Source: Streptomyces sp. WP-1 | GTDB taxonomy: Bacteria > Actinomycetota > Actinomycetes > Streptomycetales > Streptomycetaceae | Assembly: GCF_030450125.1 (NCBI RefSeq) | Contig: NZ_CP123923.1 | Location: 3,410,001-3,474,000, forward strand | Reading direction: 5' to 3' | Length of the DNA stretch: 64,000 bases | Translations under genes and position numbers: made by a program | Shown here: piece by piece, positions 24,277-32,739 of the stretch | How the letters are laid out: every line of letters begins with the position of its first letter | Position numbering within the stretch: the stretch's first letter is position 1 | Notes under the pieces: generated by a model | The model's database searches: none | What the model was told of the DNA's origin: nothing | Seen by the model: only the letters and a program-made list of their open reading frames with translations

Positions 24277-24534
24277 TTGTGTGTCCCCAACGTACCGCAT
24301 CCGACCGAGTGCTCGGTGGCACCGATCGCGACGGGCCGCTGGAGGCCAACGAGGTGAGAGTGTACGTGGTCCGGGGCCCGGCGTCGAACAGAAAGTGTCG
24401 GTCCGTGCGCTCCGGAGCGAAGATCGTCCAGGCCGGAACGGGTATTCGGATAGGTGTTCACGACTCGACCCGATGCCGTTCAGACTGTGAAACCCGTGTG
24501 CCCGGGACATTTCCGGTCTGGAAGCATGGGCTCC

Positions 24535-25761
24535 ATGAGCGCTGCAACCCCTCCCACCGAGCGCCGGGTCTCCGCCCGAGTCGGCGCGATCTCCGAGTCC
24601 GCCACCCTCGCCGTGGACGCCAAGGCCAAGGCCCTGAAGGCCGCCGGGCGACCGGTGATCGGCTTCGGCGCCGGTGAGCCCGACTTCCCCACCCCGGACT
24701 ACATCGTCGAGGCCGCGATCGAGGCCTGCAAGAACCCGAAGTTCCACCGCTACACGCCGGCCGGCGGACTGCCCGAGCTGAAGGCCGCGATCGCCGCGAA
24801 GACGCTGCGCGACTCCGGCTGGGAGCCCGACGTCTCCCAGGTCCTGGTCACCAACGGCGGCAAGCAGGCCATCTACGAGGCGTTCGCCGCGATCCTCGAC
24901 CCGGGCGACGAGGTCATCGTCCCGGCGCCGTACTGGACCACCTACCCGGAGTCGATCCGCCTCGCGGGCGGTGTCCCGGTGGAGGTCGTGGCCGACGAGA
25001 CCACCGGCTACCGGGTCTCCGTCGAGCAGCTGGAGGCCGCGCGCACCAAGAAGACGAAGGTCGTGCTCTTCGTCTCGCCGTCCAACCCGACCGGCGCGGT
25101 GTACTCGGAGGCCGAGACCGAGGCGATCGGCCGCTGGGCCCTGGAGCACGGCCTGTGGGTGCTCACGGACGAGATCTACGAGCACCTGGTCTACGGCGAC
25201 GCGGTCTCCGTCTCGCTGCCCGCCCTGCTGCCGGAGCTGCGCGACAAGTGCATCGTGGTCAACGGCGTGGCGAAGACGTACGCCATGACCGGCTGGCGGG
25301 TGGGCTGGGTCATCGGCCCCAAGGACGTCGTCAAGGCCGCGACCAACCTCCAGTCGCACGCCACCTCGAACGTGTCCAACGTGGCGCAGGCCGCCGCCCT
25401 GGCCGCCGTCTCCGGTGACCTGGAGGCCGTGGCGAAGATGCGTGAGGCCTTCGACCGCCGCCGCAAGACGATCGTGCGGATGCTCAACGAGATCGACGGC
25501 GTGGTCTGCCCGGAGCCCGAGGGCGCGTTCTACGCGTACCCGTCGGTCAAGGCCCTGCTCGGCAAGGAGATCCGCGGCAGGCGCCCGCAGGACTCGGTCG
25601 AACTGGCCGCGCTGATCCTGGAGGAGGCCGAGGTCGCGGTCGTCCCGGGTGAGGCGTTCGGCACGCCCGGGTACCTGCGGCTGTCGTACGCGCTGGGCGA
25701 CGAGGACCTGGTGGAGGGCGTGAGCCGGATCCAGAAGCTCTTGGCGGAGGCCAGGGACTGA
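24535..25761 (+). CDS. aspC: Pyridoxal-phosphate aminotransferase, AspC type
   Basis: This class I aminotransferase of 408 residues probably interconverts aspartate and 2-oxoglutarate with oxaloacetate and glutamate. Motifs are the substrate loop [12 protein letters not shown], the cofactor contacts [14 protein letters not shown] and [12 protein letters not shown], the Schiff-base Lys in [16 protein letters not shown], and the Arg site [11 protein letters not shown] chose ATG 24535 with GGAAG ten bases upstream; ATG 24526 is an alternative. The gene diverges from the tRNA-Trp-secE operon. Exact substrate preference cannot be read from sequence. Confidence 0.9.
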   Translation: MSAATPPTERRVSARVGAISESATLAVDAKAKALKAAGRPVIGFGAGEPDFPTPDYIVEAAIEACKNPKFHRYTPAGGLPELKAAIAAKTLRDSGWEPDVSQVLVTNGGKQAIYEAFAAILDPGDEVIVPAPYWTTYPESIRLAGGVPVEVVADETTGYRVSVEQLEAARTKKTKVVLFVSPSNPTGAVYSEAETEAIGRWALEHGLWVLTDEIYEHLVYGDAVSVSLPALLPELRDKCIVVNGVAKTYAMTGWRVGWVIGPKDVVKAATNLQSHATSNVSNVAQAAALAAVSGDLEAVAKMREAFDRRRKTIVRMLNEIDGVVCPEPEGAFYAYPSVKALLGKEIRGRRPQDSVELAALILEEAEVAVVPGEAFGTPGYLRLSYALGDEDLVEGVSRIQKLLAEARD

Positions 25762-25768
25762 AACATCG

Positions 25769-25816
25769 CGAACGGCGCGCCAACCTACTCACGTGAGTAG
25801 GTTGGCGCGCCGTTCG
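25769..25816. terminator. Long perfect palindrome after aspC
   Basis: The two 24-base arms, 25769-25792 and 25793-25816, are exact complements with no spacer, the longest perfect palindrome noticed in the window. It starts eight bases after the aspC stop and should act as a terminator hairpin. No U-run follows. Confidence 0.75.
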
Positions 25817-25886
25817 TATGTTCGGGCAAGACCACGAATGGGGAAACGGCTACCGGGAAACCGGAGGTGTGCGGCAGGATCTGGGA

Positions 25887-26918
25887 ATGGAGCGTGTACG
25901 TGATCTCTCTGAGCTGCCGAAAGCCCATCTGCACCTGCACTTCACCGGCTCGATGCGGCCGGACACCGTACTGGAGCTGGCCGACAAGTACGGCGTGCAC
26001 CTGCCGGAGATGCTGACGGAGGCCCTTACCAGCGGCGAGCCGCCGAAACTCAAGGCGACCGACGAGCGGGGCTGGTTCCGTTTCCAGCGGCTGTACGACG
26101 CGGCGCGCTCCTGTGTGCGCGAGCCGGACGACATCCGGCGCCTGGTGCGGGAGGCCGCGCTGGAGGATCTGCGGGACGGCTCGGGCTGGCTGGAGATCCA
26201 GGTGGACCCGACGTCGTACGCGCCCCGGCTCGGCGGTCTGATCCCGACGCTGGAGATCATCCTGGACGCGGTGGACAGCACGTCCCGGGAGACCGGGCTC
26301 GGCATCCGGGTCCTGGTGGCCGCCAACCGTATGAAGCACCCGCTGGACGCCCGCACGCTGGCCCGGCTCGCGGTGCGCTACGCGGACCGGGGCGTGGTGG
26401 GCTTCGGCCTCTCGAACGACGAGCGGCGCGGCATGGCGCGGGACTTCGACCGGGCCTTCGCCATCGCGCGCGAGGGCGGCCTGCTGTCGGCCCCGCACGG
26501 CGGCGAGCTGACCGGCCCGGCCTCGGTGCGGGACTGCCTGGACGATCTGCACGCGGGGCGGATCGGGCACGGGGTGCGCGCGGCGGAGGACCCCCGGCTG
26601 CTGAAGCGGCTGGCCGACCGCCAGGTGACGTGCGAGGTGTGCCCGGCGTCCAATGTGGCCCTCGGTGTCTACGAGAAGCCCGAGGACGTGCCGCTGCGCA
26701 CCTTCTTCGACGCGGGCGTCCCGATGGCCCTGGGCGCCGACGACCCCCTGCTGTTCGGCTCCCGGCTCGCCGCCCAGTACGAGATCGCCCGCCGTGTCCA
26801 TGGCTTCACCGACCCCGAACTGGCCGAGCTGGCCCGCCAGTCCATCCGCGGCTCGGCCGCCCCGGAGGACGCCAAGGCGCGGCTGCTGGCGGGCGTGGAC
26901 GCCTGGCTGACGTCGTAG
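25887..26918 (+). CDS. add: Adenosine deaminase
   Basis: This metal-dependent hydrolase of 343 residues converts adenosine to inosine in purine salvage. Zinc ligands and catalytic residues are visible: the HLHFTGSM start motif (HxH) at about residues 14-21, His and Glu in SAPHGGEL, the His of GRIGHGVRA, and the closing Asp pair in GADDPLLF. The ATG at 25887 begins MERVRDLSELPKAHLHLHF. The gene is between the aspC palindrome and the convergent murB, whose end lies 23 bp away. Confidence 0.92.
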   Translation: MERVRDLSELPKAHLHLHFTGSMRPDTVLELADKYGVHLPEMLTEALTSGEPPKLKATDERGWFRFQRLYDAARSCVREPDDIRRLVREAALEDLRDGSGWLEIQVDPTSYAPRLGGLIPTLEIILDAVDSTSRETGLGIRVLVAANRMKHPLDARTLARLAVRYADRGVVGFGLSNDERRGMARDFDRAFAIAREGGLLSAPHGGELTGPASVRDCLDDLHAGRIGHGVRAAEDPRLLKRLADRQVTCEVCPASNVALGVYEKPEDVPLRTFFDAGVPMALGADDPLLFGSRLAAQYEIARRVHGFTDPELAELARQSIRGSAAPEDAKARLLAGVDAWLTS

Positions 26919-26941
26919 GGCCTGTCGGGGTTCCGGAGGTT

Positions 26942-27997
26942 TCAGAGACCGACGCCCACCATGACGGGCTCGTTGACGAGGGTGATCCCGAAGGCCTCGC
27001 GCACCCCGGCGACGACCTCGCGGGCCAGGGTGAGGAGGTCCTCGGTGGTGGCCTCGCCGCGGTTGGTGAGGGCGAGGGTGTGCTTGGTGGAGATGCGGGC
27101 GGGCCCGGTGCCGTACCCCTTGGTGTAGCCGGCCTTGTCGATGAGCCAGGCGGCCGACGTCTTCCTACGGCCCTCGCCCGCCGGGTACGCGGGCGGTTCG
27201 ACGTCCTCCCCGAGCCGCTCGCGCACCCGCTCCCGGAACGCGGCGAACTGCTCCTCGCCGAGGATCGGGTTGGTGAAGAAGGAACCGGCCGACCAGGTGT
27301 CGTGATCGTCGGCGTCGAGCACCATGCCCTTGCCGGCGCGCAGCTTCAGCACGGTCTCGCGGGCCCGGGCCAGCGGCACGCGGTCCCCCGGCTCGACACC
27401 GAGCGCGCGGGCCGTCTCGGCGTACTTGACCGGCGCGGACATCCCGCCCGCGTCCTCCAGTTCGAACCGCACCCGCAGGACGACATACCGCTCCGGGTCG
27501 GCCTTGAAGCGGCTGTGGCGGTACGAGAAGTCGCACTCCTCGTTGCTCAGCGTGACCGTCTCGCCGGAGCGCCGGTCGTAGGCGATCACCTCGGAGATGG
27601 TGGCCGAGACCTCCTGGCCGTACGCCCCCACGTTCTGGATCGGCGTGGCCCCCGCGGACCCGGGGATCCCGGCGAGGCACTCGATCCCGGCCAGCCCTGC
27701 CTCCACGCTGCGCGCGACGGCGTCGCTCCATACTTCCCCGGCCGCCAGCTCCAGGGTGGTCCCCCGCAGCTCGACCCCCCGGGTGGCGATCCGCAGCGCG
27801 GTCCCCTGGAATCCCTTGTCCCCGATGACGAGGTTCGACCCGCCGCCGACGACCAACAACGGGGTCCCGCTGTCGTCCGCCTCCCGGACGGCGTCGATCA
27901 CCTCGGCATCCGTCTCTGCGGTCACCAGCCGCAGCGCGGGCCCGCCCAGGCGGAACGTGGTCAGCGGGGCGAGGGGGGCGTCGTGGAGTAGGTGCAC
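26942..27997 (-). CDS. murB: UDP-N-acetylenolpyruvoylglucosamine reductase
   Basis: MurB reduces the enolpyruvyl group to lactyl in the second committed step of peptidoglycan precursor synthesis, using FAD and NADPH. The 351 residues show the FAD-binding motif VVGGGSNLVIGD at about 48-59, the GIPGSAGATPIQNVGAYGQE region, the catalytic Ser region (AGSFFTNPI) and the closing Glu region. The start is GTG 27997. The gene is convergent with add. Members of this family in other actinobacteria are also 340-360 residues long. Confidence 0.95.
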   Translation of the reverse strand: MHLLHDAPLAPLTTFRLGGPALRLVTAETDAEVIDAVREADDSGTPLLVVGGGSNLVIGDKGFQGTALRIATRGVELRGTTLELAAGEVWSDAVARSVEAGLAGIECLAGIPGSAGATPIQNVGAYGQEVSATISEVIAYDRRSGETVTLSNEECDFSYRHSRFKADPERYVVLRVRFELEDAGGMSAPVKYAETARALGVEPGDRVPLARARETVLKLRAGKGMVLDADDHDTWSAGSFFTNPILGEEQFAAFRERVRERLGEDVEPPAYPAGEGRRKTSAAWLIDKAGYTKGYGTGPARISTKHTLALTNRGEATTEDLLTLAREVVAGVREAFGITLVNEPVMVGVGL

Positions 27998-28057
27998 GGG
28001 GGAAAGCCTACGAGAACGGTACGGCGGGGCCGGTCACCCCTACCCAGCGAGGCCCGG

Positions 28058-28459
28058 CTACAGGGGCCGGACGAAGTTGCGGCTGCCGTTGTGGTGGAAC
28101 ACGGTGAGCCCGGTCTGCGAGGAGCCCTCGGGGCGGGTGGCCCAGCGTTCGACGCGGGCGATCTCGGGGCACTCGGCGACGCCGATCGCTCCGGCGAGCC
28201 AGACATCCGCCGCGTCACCGGGCTCCGGGGCGGGGGTCGAGAACGGGGTGTCCGTGGTCGGCTGCTCCGCGTGCTCGTGCTTCTCCCCGTCGGCGAGCTG
28301 ATGCGTGATCTGCCACCGCTCCTCACGGTCCCCGCGGGTGAGGACGACGCCGAAGGGGAGCTTGGCCTCGCCGGCCTCCGCGCAGGACTGGACGCGGCTC
28401 ACGCCGGGGGTGTTCTTCGTGGTGTCGATCAGCCAGTCCTGGAAGCGTTCCGGACGCAT
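28058..28459 (-). CDS. Conserved hypothetical protein
   Basis: The 133-residue product starts MRPERFQDWLIDTTKNTPGV and has no signal peptide or membrane segment. It contains two Cys (QSCAEAG and AECPEIA) and a Pro-rich stretch in the middle (STPAPEPGDAAD). I do not recognise a domain; it resembles small proteins remembered from other Streptomyces at this place. It lies upstream of murB on the same strand, with a 60-bp gap, and may share its transcript. Confidence 0.7.
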   Translation of the reverse strand: MRPERFQDWLIDTTKNTPGVSRVQSCAEAGEAKLPFGVVLTRGDREERWQITHQLADGEKHEHAEQPTTDTPFSTPAPEPGDAADVWLAGAIGVAECPEIARVERWATRPEGSSQTGLTVFHHNGSRNFVRPL

Positions 28460-28559
28460 GTGACGCAGTCCCTCTGTCGGCGGCGGGGCCCGTCAGAGTA
28501 GGGGTGCGACCGGAACGGCATGCCGTGAAACGGGGCCGCCTCACACCATCGTGTTAACT

Positions 28560-28594
28560 GCCGCCCGCCCCTGGTGGTGAGCGGGGCAGGCGGC
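28560..28594 (-). terminator. Terminator of the second XRE/DUF397 unit
   Basis: A 12-bp stem with one mismatch (GCCGCCcGCCCC against GGGGCaGGCGGC) and an 11-base loop lies 14 bases after the second DUF397 gene. Confidence 0.65.
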
Positions 28595-28608
28595 GTGCGA
28601 CGGGGAGG

Positions 28609-28785
28609 TCAGGCGTACGAGGCGTACGGCACGAAGTTCGCCCAGGCCTCCGGCGTGAGCGTGAGGCGGGGGCCGTCGGTGTTCTTGGAGTCGCGGACGT
28701 GGATCGTGTCGGGGGTGACGGCGAGTTCGACGCAGGAGTTGCCGTCGTTACCGCTGCTGTAGCTGCTCTTGAACCACGTCAGCAT
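28609..28785 (-). CDS. DUF397 protein (module 2, second copy)
   Basis: The 58-residue product starts MLTWFKSSYSSGNDGNSCVE and ends WANFVPYASYA, with the family's VRDSKN motif in the middle. The ATG at 28785 comes five bases after the stop of the neighbouring DUF397 gene and has GGAGG upstream. The pair are about three-quarters identical, so this is a tandem duplication. Its role is probably to modulate the adjacent XRE regulator. Confidence 0.85.
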   Translation of the reverse strand: MLTWFKSSYSSGNDGNSCVELAVTPDTIHVRDSKNTDGPRLTLTPEAWANFVPYASYA

Positions 28786-28790
28786 GTTCG

Positions 28791-29000
28791 TCAGACCTCC
28801 GAGGCGTATGGCACGAAGTTCGCCCACGCGCTGGGGTTGAGCGCCAGCCGGGGGCCCTCGATGTTCTTGGAGTCACGGACGTGGACAGTGCCGGGGGTGA
28901 CGGCAAGCTCGACGCAGGACTCTCCGTCAGTGCCGCCGCTGTAACTGCTCTTGAACCACGCCAGCTCGGAGGCGTCCCCGGCAGTGGTCTTGCGGATCAT
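28791..29000 (-). CDS. DUF397 protein (module 2, first copy)
   Basis: The 69-residue protein has an N-terminal extension (MIRKTTAGDASE) before the shared LAWFKSSYSGGTDGESCVE core and ends FVPYASEV. Its ATG overlaps the stop of the XRE gene as ATGA, so it is coupled. It is the direct counterpart of the DUF397 gene at 3012-3203. Confidence 0.88.
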   Translation of the reverse strand: MIRKTTAGDASELAWFKSSYSGGTDGESCVELAVTPGTVHVRDSKNIEGPRLALNPSAWANFVPYASEV

Positions 29001-29872
29001 GTTTCTCCCAGCAGTTGCTCGATGAAGGCCAGCGACGCCCTTGGAGTGAGCGCCTGAGCCCGGATAGTGCCATACCGCAGCTCAAGGATGCGTAGCTGCT
29101 TCGGATCGGTGATCGGACGCCCGCCGAACGCGCCGTCGGAACGTCCCACCGCCGTACCATCCGGGAACTTCATCAGCTCGATCCTGCCGTCCAGCCCTGG
29201 GTGAGCATCGGTGTTCGTCGGCATGACCTGAAGCGTGACGTTGTGCAACCGCCCTAGCTCCAGCAGGCGTTCGAGCTGCTTTCGCCACACCATTGTGCCC
29301 CCAACCTGCCGATGCAGTGGAGCTTCTTCCAGCACGAAATGAAGCGACGGGGACGGATCCCGTTCGAAGACCGACTGCCGGGCCAGACGGGCCGCCACCA
29401 TGCGCTCCACATCGTCCGGTGAATACGGCGGTTGTCGAGCCTGGATCAGCTCCCGGGCATGTTCGGAAGTCTGCAACAGCCCGGCGATGATGTTGCACTC
29501 GAAGACGCCGATCTCGATCGCCTTGGCCTCCAGCTTCCCCAGTTCTCGGATCTTCTTCGGGTACCTGACCTTCTTGACGTCCTCCCACGTCGCCTCGATG
29601 ACCCCGTTCGCGTTCAACACCCGGTCCGCGTCGACCAGATACTCCCGCCGGGGAATCCGCTTGCCCGCCTCGACCTTGTAGACCAGGTCCTCGCCGTACC
29701 CCACCAGCGCCCCGAACTCCGCGGCGCGCAACCCCGCCGCCTCGCGCAGCAGCTTCAGCTGCCGGCCCACCATCGTGATCACGGCGACACCCCACTCGTC
29801 GTCCGGATCGACCTCCCAGCCCGGCTCGTCCACCTCTCCGTCGGGCCCTACCGCCTCGCCGTCCACCGACAT
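28997..29872 (-). CDS. XRE-family regulator, DUF5753 type (WhiJ-like, module 2)
   Basis: The 291-residue protein begins with an acidic stretch (MSVDGEAVGPDGEVDEPGWE), then an HTH (RQLKLLREAAGLRAAEFGAL, VGYGEDLVYKVEAGKRIPRR) at about residues 36-85. The C-terminal DUF5753 region includes NVTLQVMPTN and LELRYGTIRAQAL. These also occur, with one or two changes, in the module-1 protein, and paralogy is clear across the length. It is divergent from a HATPase gene, as in module 1. A developmental or specialised-metabolism role is family knowledge only. Confidence 0.92.
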   Translation of the reverse strand: MSVDGEAVGPDGEVDEPGWEVDPDDEWGVAVITMVGRQLKLLREAAGLRAAEFGALVGYGEDLVYKVEAGKRIPRREYLVDADRVLNANGVIEATWEDVKKVRYPKKIRELGKLEAKAIEIGVFECNIIAGLLQTSEHARELIQARQPPYSPDDVERMVAARLARQSVFERDPSPSLHFVLEEAPLHRQVGGTMVWRKQLERLLELGRLHNVTLQVMPTNTDAHPGLDGRIELMKFPDGTAVGRSDGAFGGRPITDPKQLRILELRYGTIRAQALTPRASLAFIEQLLGET

Positions 29873-29931
29873 CCGAACCCCTCCGTCGTCCCGCGCGCGT
29901 ACCGCGTCGCACTACCCGGAGCAACGATCCC

Positions 29932-29965
29932 GACAGCCTGGACAGCACCGGACAACCAGCCGACA
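29932..29965. promoter_or_regulatory. GACA repeat array of module 2
   Basis: GACA occurs at 29932, 29941, 29951 and 29962, at 9-11 base spacing, in the divergent gap. This parallels the array at 4091-4125. A following segment (GTCACCG) is shared by both gaps. It is a candidate operator for the XRE protein. Confidence 0.4.
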
Positions 29966-30027
29966 GTCACCGCACGCAACCGCTCGATCACTCCTCACGG
30001 TAGGCATTTCCGGCCACGCTGGGAGGC

Positions 30028-30453
30028 ATGAACCAGGAAATCGCCGAGGTCGCGGCCCAATCCCCCACGCCCTTCACGGACTTCAGCCTGCTGTTGTCGT
30101 CCACCCGCCGAGGGGCCCGGCTGGCCCGGCTGCTCACGGAGGCGCAGCTGCGGCGCTGGGGGCTGCCTACGGAGACCGCGAGTCATCTCGTGGCCGAGCT
30201 GGCGGCCAACGCCGTGACGCACGGCCGGGTGCCGGGGCGGGACTTCCGGCTGACGCTGCGCCTGACCGGCGACACGCTGCGGATCGAGGTCACGGACACC
30301 CGCGGTGAACGGCTCCCCACGCGCCAGCGGCCCGCCGCGGACGCGGAGTCGGGCCGTGGCCTGCTCCTCGTGGACGCTCTGGCGGACCGCTGGGGTGTGC
30401 GGGAGGACCGGTTTCCGTGCAAGACGGTGTGGGCGGAGTGCTCGCTCGGCTGA
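30028..30453 (+). CDS. HATPase-domain protein, anti-sigma kinase-like (module 2)
   Basis: The 141-residue HATPase has the N box ELAANAVTHG, the DTRGERLP region and ESGRGLLLVDALADRWGV. It aligns with the module-1 protein along its length; GRVPGR and GDTLRIEVTDTR are identical in both. The start is ATG 30028, with GGGAGG six bases upstream. It is divergent from the XRE gene and converges on the MFS gene, whose stop is adjacent at 30454. Whether it phosphorylates the regulator, a DUF397 protein or another target is unknown. Confidence 0.88.
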   Translation: MNQEIAEVAAQSPTPFTDFSLLLSSTRRGARLARLLTEAQLRRWGLPTETASHLVAELAANAVTHGRVPGRDFRLTLRLTGDTLRIEVTDTRGERLPTRQRPAADAESGRGLLLVDALADRWGVREDRFPCKTVWAECSLG

Positions 30454-31917
30454 TCAGCCGGACGCGGTCTCCAGGGCCGGTGCGGACGAGGTCTCGGGCA
30501 GGGGCTTCGGGCCGCCGGTGCGGGACCGGCCCGGGATGGCCAGGCTCGACAGGGCCGCGAGGGCGACCACGGCGGCACCGGTGACCAGGGCGGGGCGCAG
30601 ACCGTCCACGAAGGACTGGGCGGAGGTGTAGCCGCCGTACGCGGAGAAGATCGACGACATGACCGCGATGCCGAGCGCCCCGCCGACCTCGCGCAGGGCG
30701 TTGTTCGCGCCGGAGGCGATGCCCTGCTCGTGCGGGCGGACGCTGGACATCACGAGGTTGGCGGCCGGGGCGAAGTAGAGGGCCATGCCGATGCCGCTGA
30801 GGATCAGGGCGGGCAGCTGGACCTCGTAGGAGGCGTGGGCGGTGACCACGTAGGCCATGTAGCCGAGACCGGCGGCCTGGAGGAGCAGGCCGGCCGCGAC
30901 GACCGGGCGGCCGCCCACCCGGTCGGAGAGGACTCCCGCTATGGGCGCGACGAGCATCGGCATACCGGTCCACGGCAGCATCCGCAGCCCCGCCTCGGTG
31001 GGCGAGTAGCCGAGAACGCCCTGCATGTACTGGCTGAGCAGGAAGATCGAGCCGAACATGCCGACGAACATCAGCATGCTCGCCGCGTTGATCCCGGAGA
31101 AGGCGCGGGAGCGGAACAGCCGCATCGGCAGCATGGGGTTGGCGGCGCGGGAGCCGTAGACCACGAAGGCGAGCAGCAGCGCGCCGCCGGCCGACAGGGC
31201 GGTCAGGACCACCGGGTCCGTCCAGCCGTCGGAGGGGCCGCGGACCAGGCCGTAGACGATCCCGAAGAGGCCGCCGCTGGCGAGCAGGGTGCCGGGGACG
31301 TCCAGGCGGGCTCCGGCGCCGTGCGACTCGGCGAGGCGGAGGCGGGCGAAGGGCAGCGTGATCAGGCCGAGCGGAACGTTCAGCCAGAAGATCCAGTGCC
31401 AGGACACATGTTCGGTGAGGCTGCCGCCGATGAGCGGCCCGGAGGCCACGGCCAGGCCGTTGACGGCGCCCCAGATGCCGTACACGGTCCCCCGTTTGGC
31501 GGCGGGCACGGCCGCCGTCAGCAGGGTCAGCGTCAGCGGCATCATCACGGCCGCGCCCACGCCCTGCACCGCGCGGGCGGCGATCAGGGAGTCGATGCCG
31601 GGGGCCATGGCCGCGGCGGCGGAGGCGCCGGTGAAGACCGTGAGCCCGGCGATGAACAGCCGCCTGCGGCCGAACCGGTCGCCGAGCGCGGCGCCGAACA
31701 TCAGCAGGCAGGCGAAGGTGAGCGTGTACGCGCTCACGGTCCACTCCAGGTCGTCCAGCGCCCCGCCGAGATCCTTGCGGATGGCGGGCAGGGCGGTGGT
31801 GACGACGAGGTTGTCCAGGGCCGCCATGAAGCCGGCGACGCTGGTGACGAGGAGGGCCCAGACGGCGCTCCGGCGGTTCTGCCGGGCCTCGTGGGCCTGT
31901 TCGGTCTGCTGTGACAT
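30454..31917 (-). CDS. DHA2-family MFS drug exporter
   Basis: This 487-residue membrane protein has the 14-helix DHA2 layout. Helix 1 contains GFMAALDNLVVTTALPAI with the family's D in motif D1, motif A is LGDRFGRRRLFIAG, and the motif C-like helix is AVNGLAVASGPLIGGSL. It probably uses the proton gradient to export a drug or metabolite. The ATG at 31917 has GGGGGAG upstream. The TetR gene directly upstream and matching operators before both genes point to TetR-controlled export. The substrate is unknown. Confidence 0.9.
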   Translation of the reverse strand: MSQQTEQAHEARQNRRSAVWALLVTSVAGFMAALDNLVVTTALPAIRKDLGGALDDLEWTVSAYTLTFACLLMFGAALGDRFGRRRLFIAGLTVFTGASAAAAMAPGIDSLIAARAVQGVGAAVMMPLTLTLLTAAVPAAKRGTVYGIWGAVNGLAVASGPLIGGSLTEHVSWHWIFWLNVPLGLITLPFARLRLAESHGAGARLDVPGTLLASGGLFGIVYGLVRGPSDGWTDPVVLTALSAGGALLLAFVVYGSRAANPMLPMRLFRSRAFSGINAASMLMFVGMFGSIFLLSQYMQGVLGYSPTEAGLRMLPWTGMPMLVAPIAGVLSDRVGGRPVVAAGLLLQAAGLGYMAYVVTAHASYEVQLPALILSGIGMALYFAPAANLVMSSVRPHEQGIASGANNALREVGGALGIAVMSSIFSAYGGYTSAQSFVDGLRPALVTGAAVVALAALSSLAIPGRSRTGGPKPLPETSSAPALETASG

Positions 31918-31958
31918 CGCTCCCCCGGGGAAATGGCTTCCCAGTCGTCTCACGTTTG

Positions 31959-31978
31959 GTTAGTAATCGATGACTAAC
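31959..31978. promoter_or_regulatory. TetR operator before the MFS gene
   Basis: GTTAGT and ACTAAC form an inverted repeat around eight bases, about 40 bases before the MFS start. The half-sites match those of the operator at 32624-32641 (TTAGT and ACTAA). Confidence 0.6.
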
Positions 31979-32037
31979 TTTCGCGGGCACACGTTCGCCC
32001 ACGAGTGGCCGCGCCCCGCCGTGCCCGCGGGCCGCGC

Positions 32038-32613
32038 CTACGCGTCCGGCTCGGCCGTCTCCCGTTCGAACGGGAGCGTGTCCAGGCCCTCCCACACGCG
32101 GTGCCCGCGCGGGAAGCCCATGGCCACCAGGCAGTTGATGAGCATTCCGTAGGCCATGAACTCGGTCGTGTTCTCCACGCATGTGCCGAGCGGCAGATCG
32201 ACCGCGTCCCACAGCCGCATCCAGCCGGCCCGTACGTTCTCGCCGAACTCCCGGTCGCCCTCCTCCTCGGCGGCGGCGACGGCCAGGAACATCTGCATCT
32301 GCATCATCAGCCGCGAGGGCTGCTCGACGATCGCCGTGGTGTAGGCCGCGGCCATGGCGTGCAGGGCCTCTTCCCCCTCCAGGCCCTCGGTCGCCTCGAC
32401 GAACATGCGGAGGGTGTCCTCCACACAGCGTTCGGCCGCCGCGAGGAAGATCGCCCGCTTGCCGGGGAAGAGCCGGAAGAGGTACGGCTGCGACACGCCG
32501 ACCCGCTTGGCGATGGCCTCGGTGGAGGTGCCGTAGTAGCCACCCCTGCCGAACTCCTCCATCGCCGCGCGGACGACGCTCTCGCGCCGCTCTTCTGCAC
32601 TCATCCTGGCCAT
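32038..32613 (-). CDS. TetR-family repressor
   Basis: This 191-residue regulator has the TetR helix-turn-helix at about residues 10-55 (VVRAAMEEFGRGGYYGTSTE, then VSQPYLFRLFPGKRAIF). The ligand-binding half is helical and Met-rich (LMMQMQMFLAVAAAEEE). The ATG at 32613 gives MARMSAEERRE; ATG 32604 is an alternative. Operators with the same half-sites lie before this gene and before the MFS gene, so it probably represses both. The ligand is likely a substrate of the pump. Confidence 0.88.
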   Translation of the reverse strand: MARMSAEERRESVVRAAMEEFGRGGYYGTSTEAIAKRVGVSQPYLFRLFPGKRAIFLAAAERCVEDTLRMFVEATEGLEGEEALHAMAAAYTTAIVEQPSRLMMQMQMFLAVAAAEEEGDREFGENVRAGWMRLWDAVDLPLGTCVENTTEFMAYGMLINCLVAMGFPRGHRVWEGLDTLPFERETAEPDA

Positions 32614-32623
32614 GGAAAGTAAG

Positions 32624-32641
32624 TTAGTACTCAATTACTAA
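32624..32641. promoter_or_regulatory. TetR operator before the regulator gene
   Basis: TTAGTA and TACTAA are arranged as an inverted repeat around six bases, starting 11 bases upstream of the tetR ATG. The site is AT-rich, unlike its surroundings, and repeats the half-sites found at 31959-31978. Confidence 0.65.
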
Positions 32642-32698
32642 TTTACGCAAGGAGTCCTGGAGGCAAGGAGCCCTCGGCGTGAGAAGCCCCGGGTACGC

Positions 32699-32733
32699 GT
32701 AAGGGGCGCCTCGCCATGGAGAACGCCCCTTAC
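32699..32733 (-). terminator. Terminator of the MaoC pair
   Basis: A perfect 10-bp stem (GTAAGGGGCG and complement) with a 15-base loop lies seven bases after the second MaoC gene. Confidence 0.75.
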
Positions 32734-32739
32734 CCACTG

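Noticed and set aside
24098..24349. Extended SecE starting upstream of tRNA-Trp
   Set aside because: The extension is the translation of the tRNA gene. A normal SecE start is at 24097.
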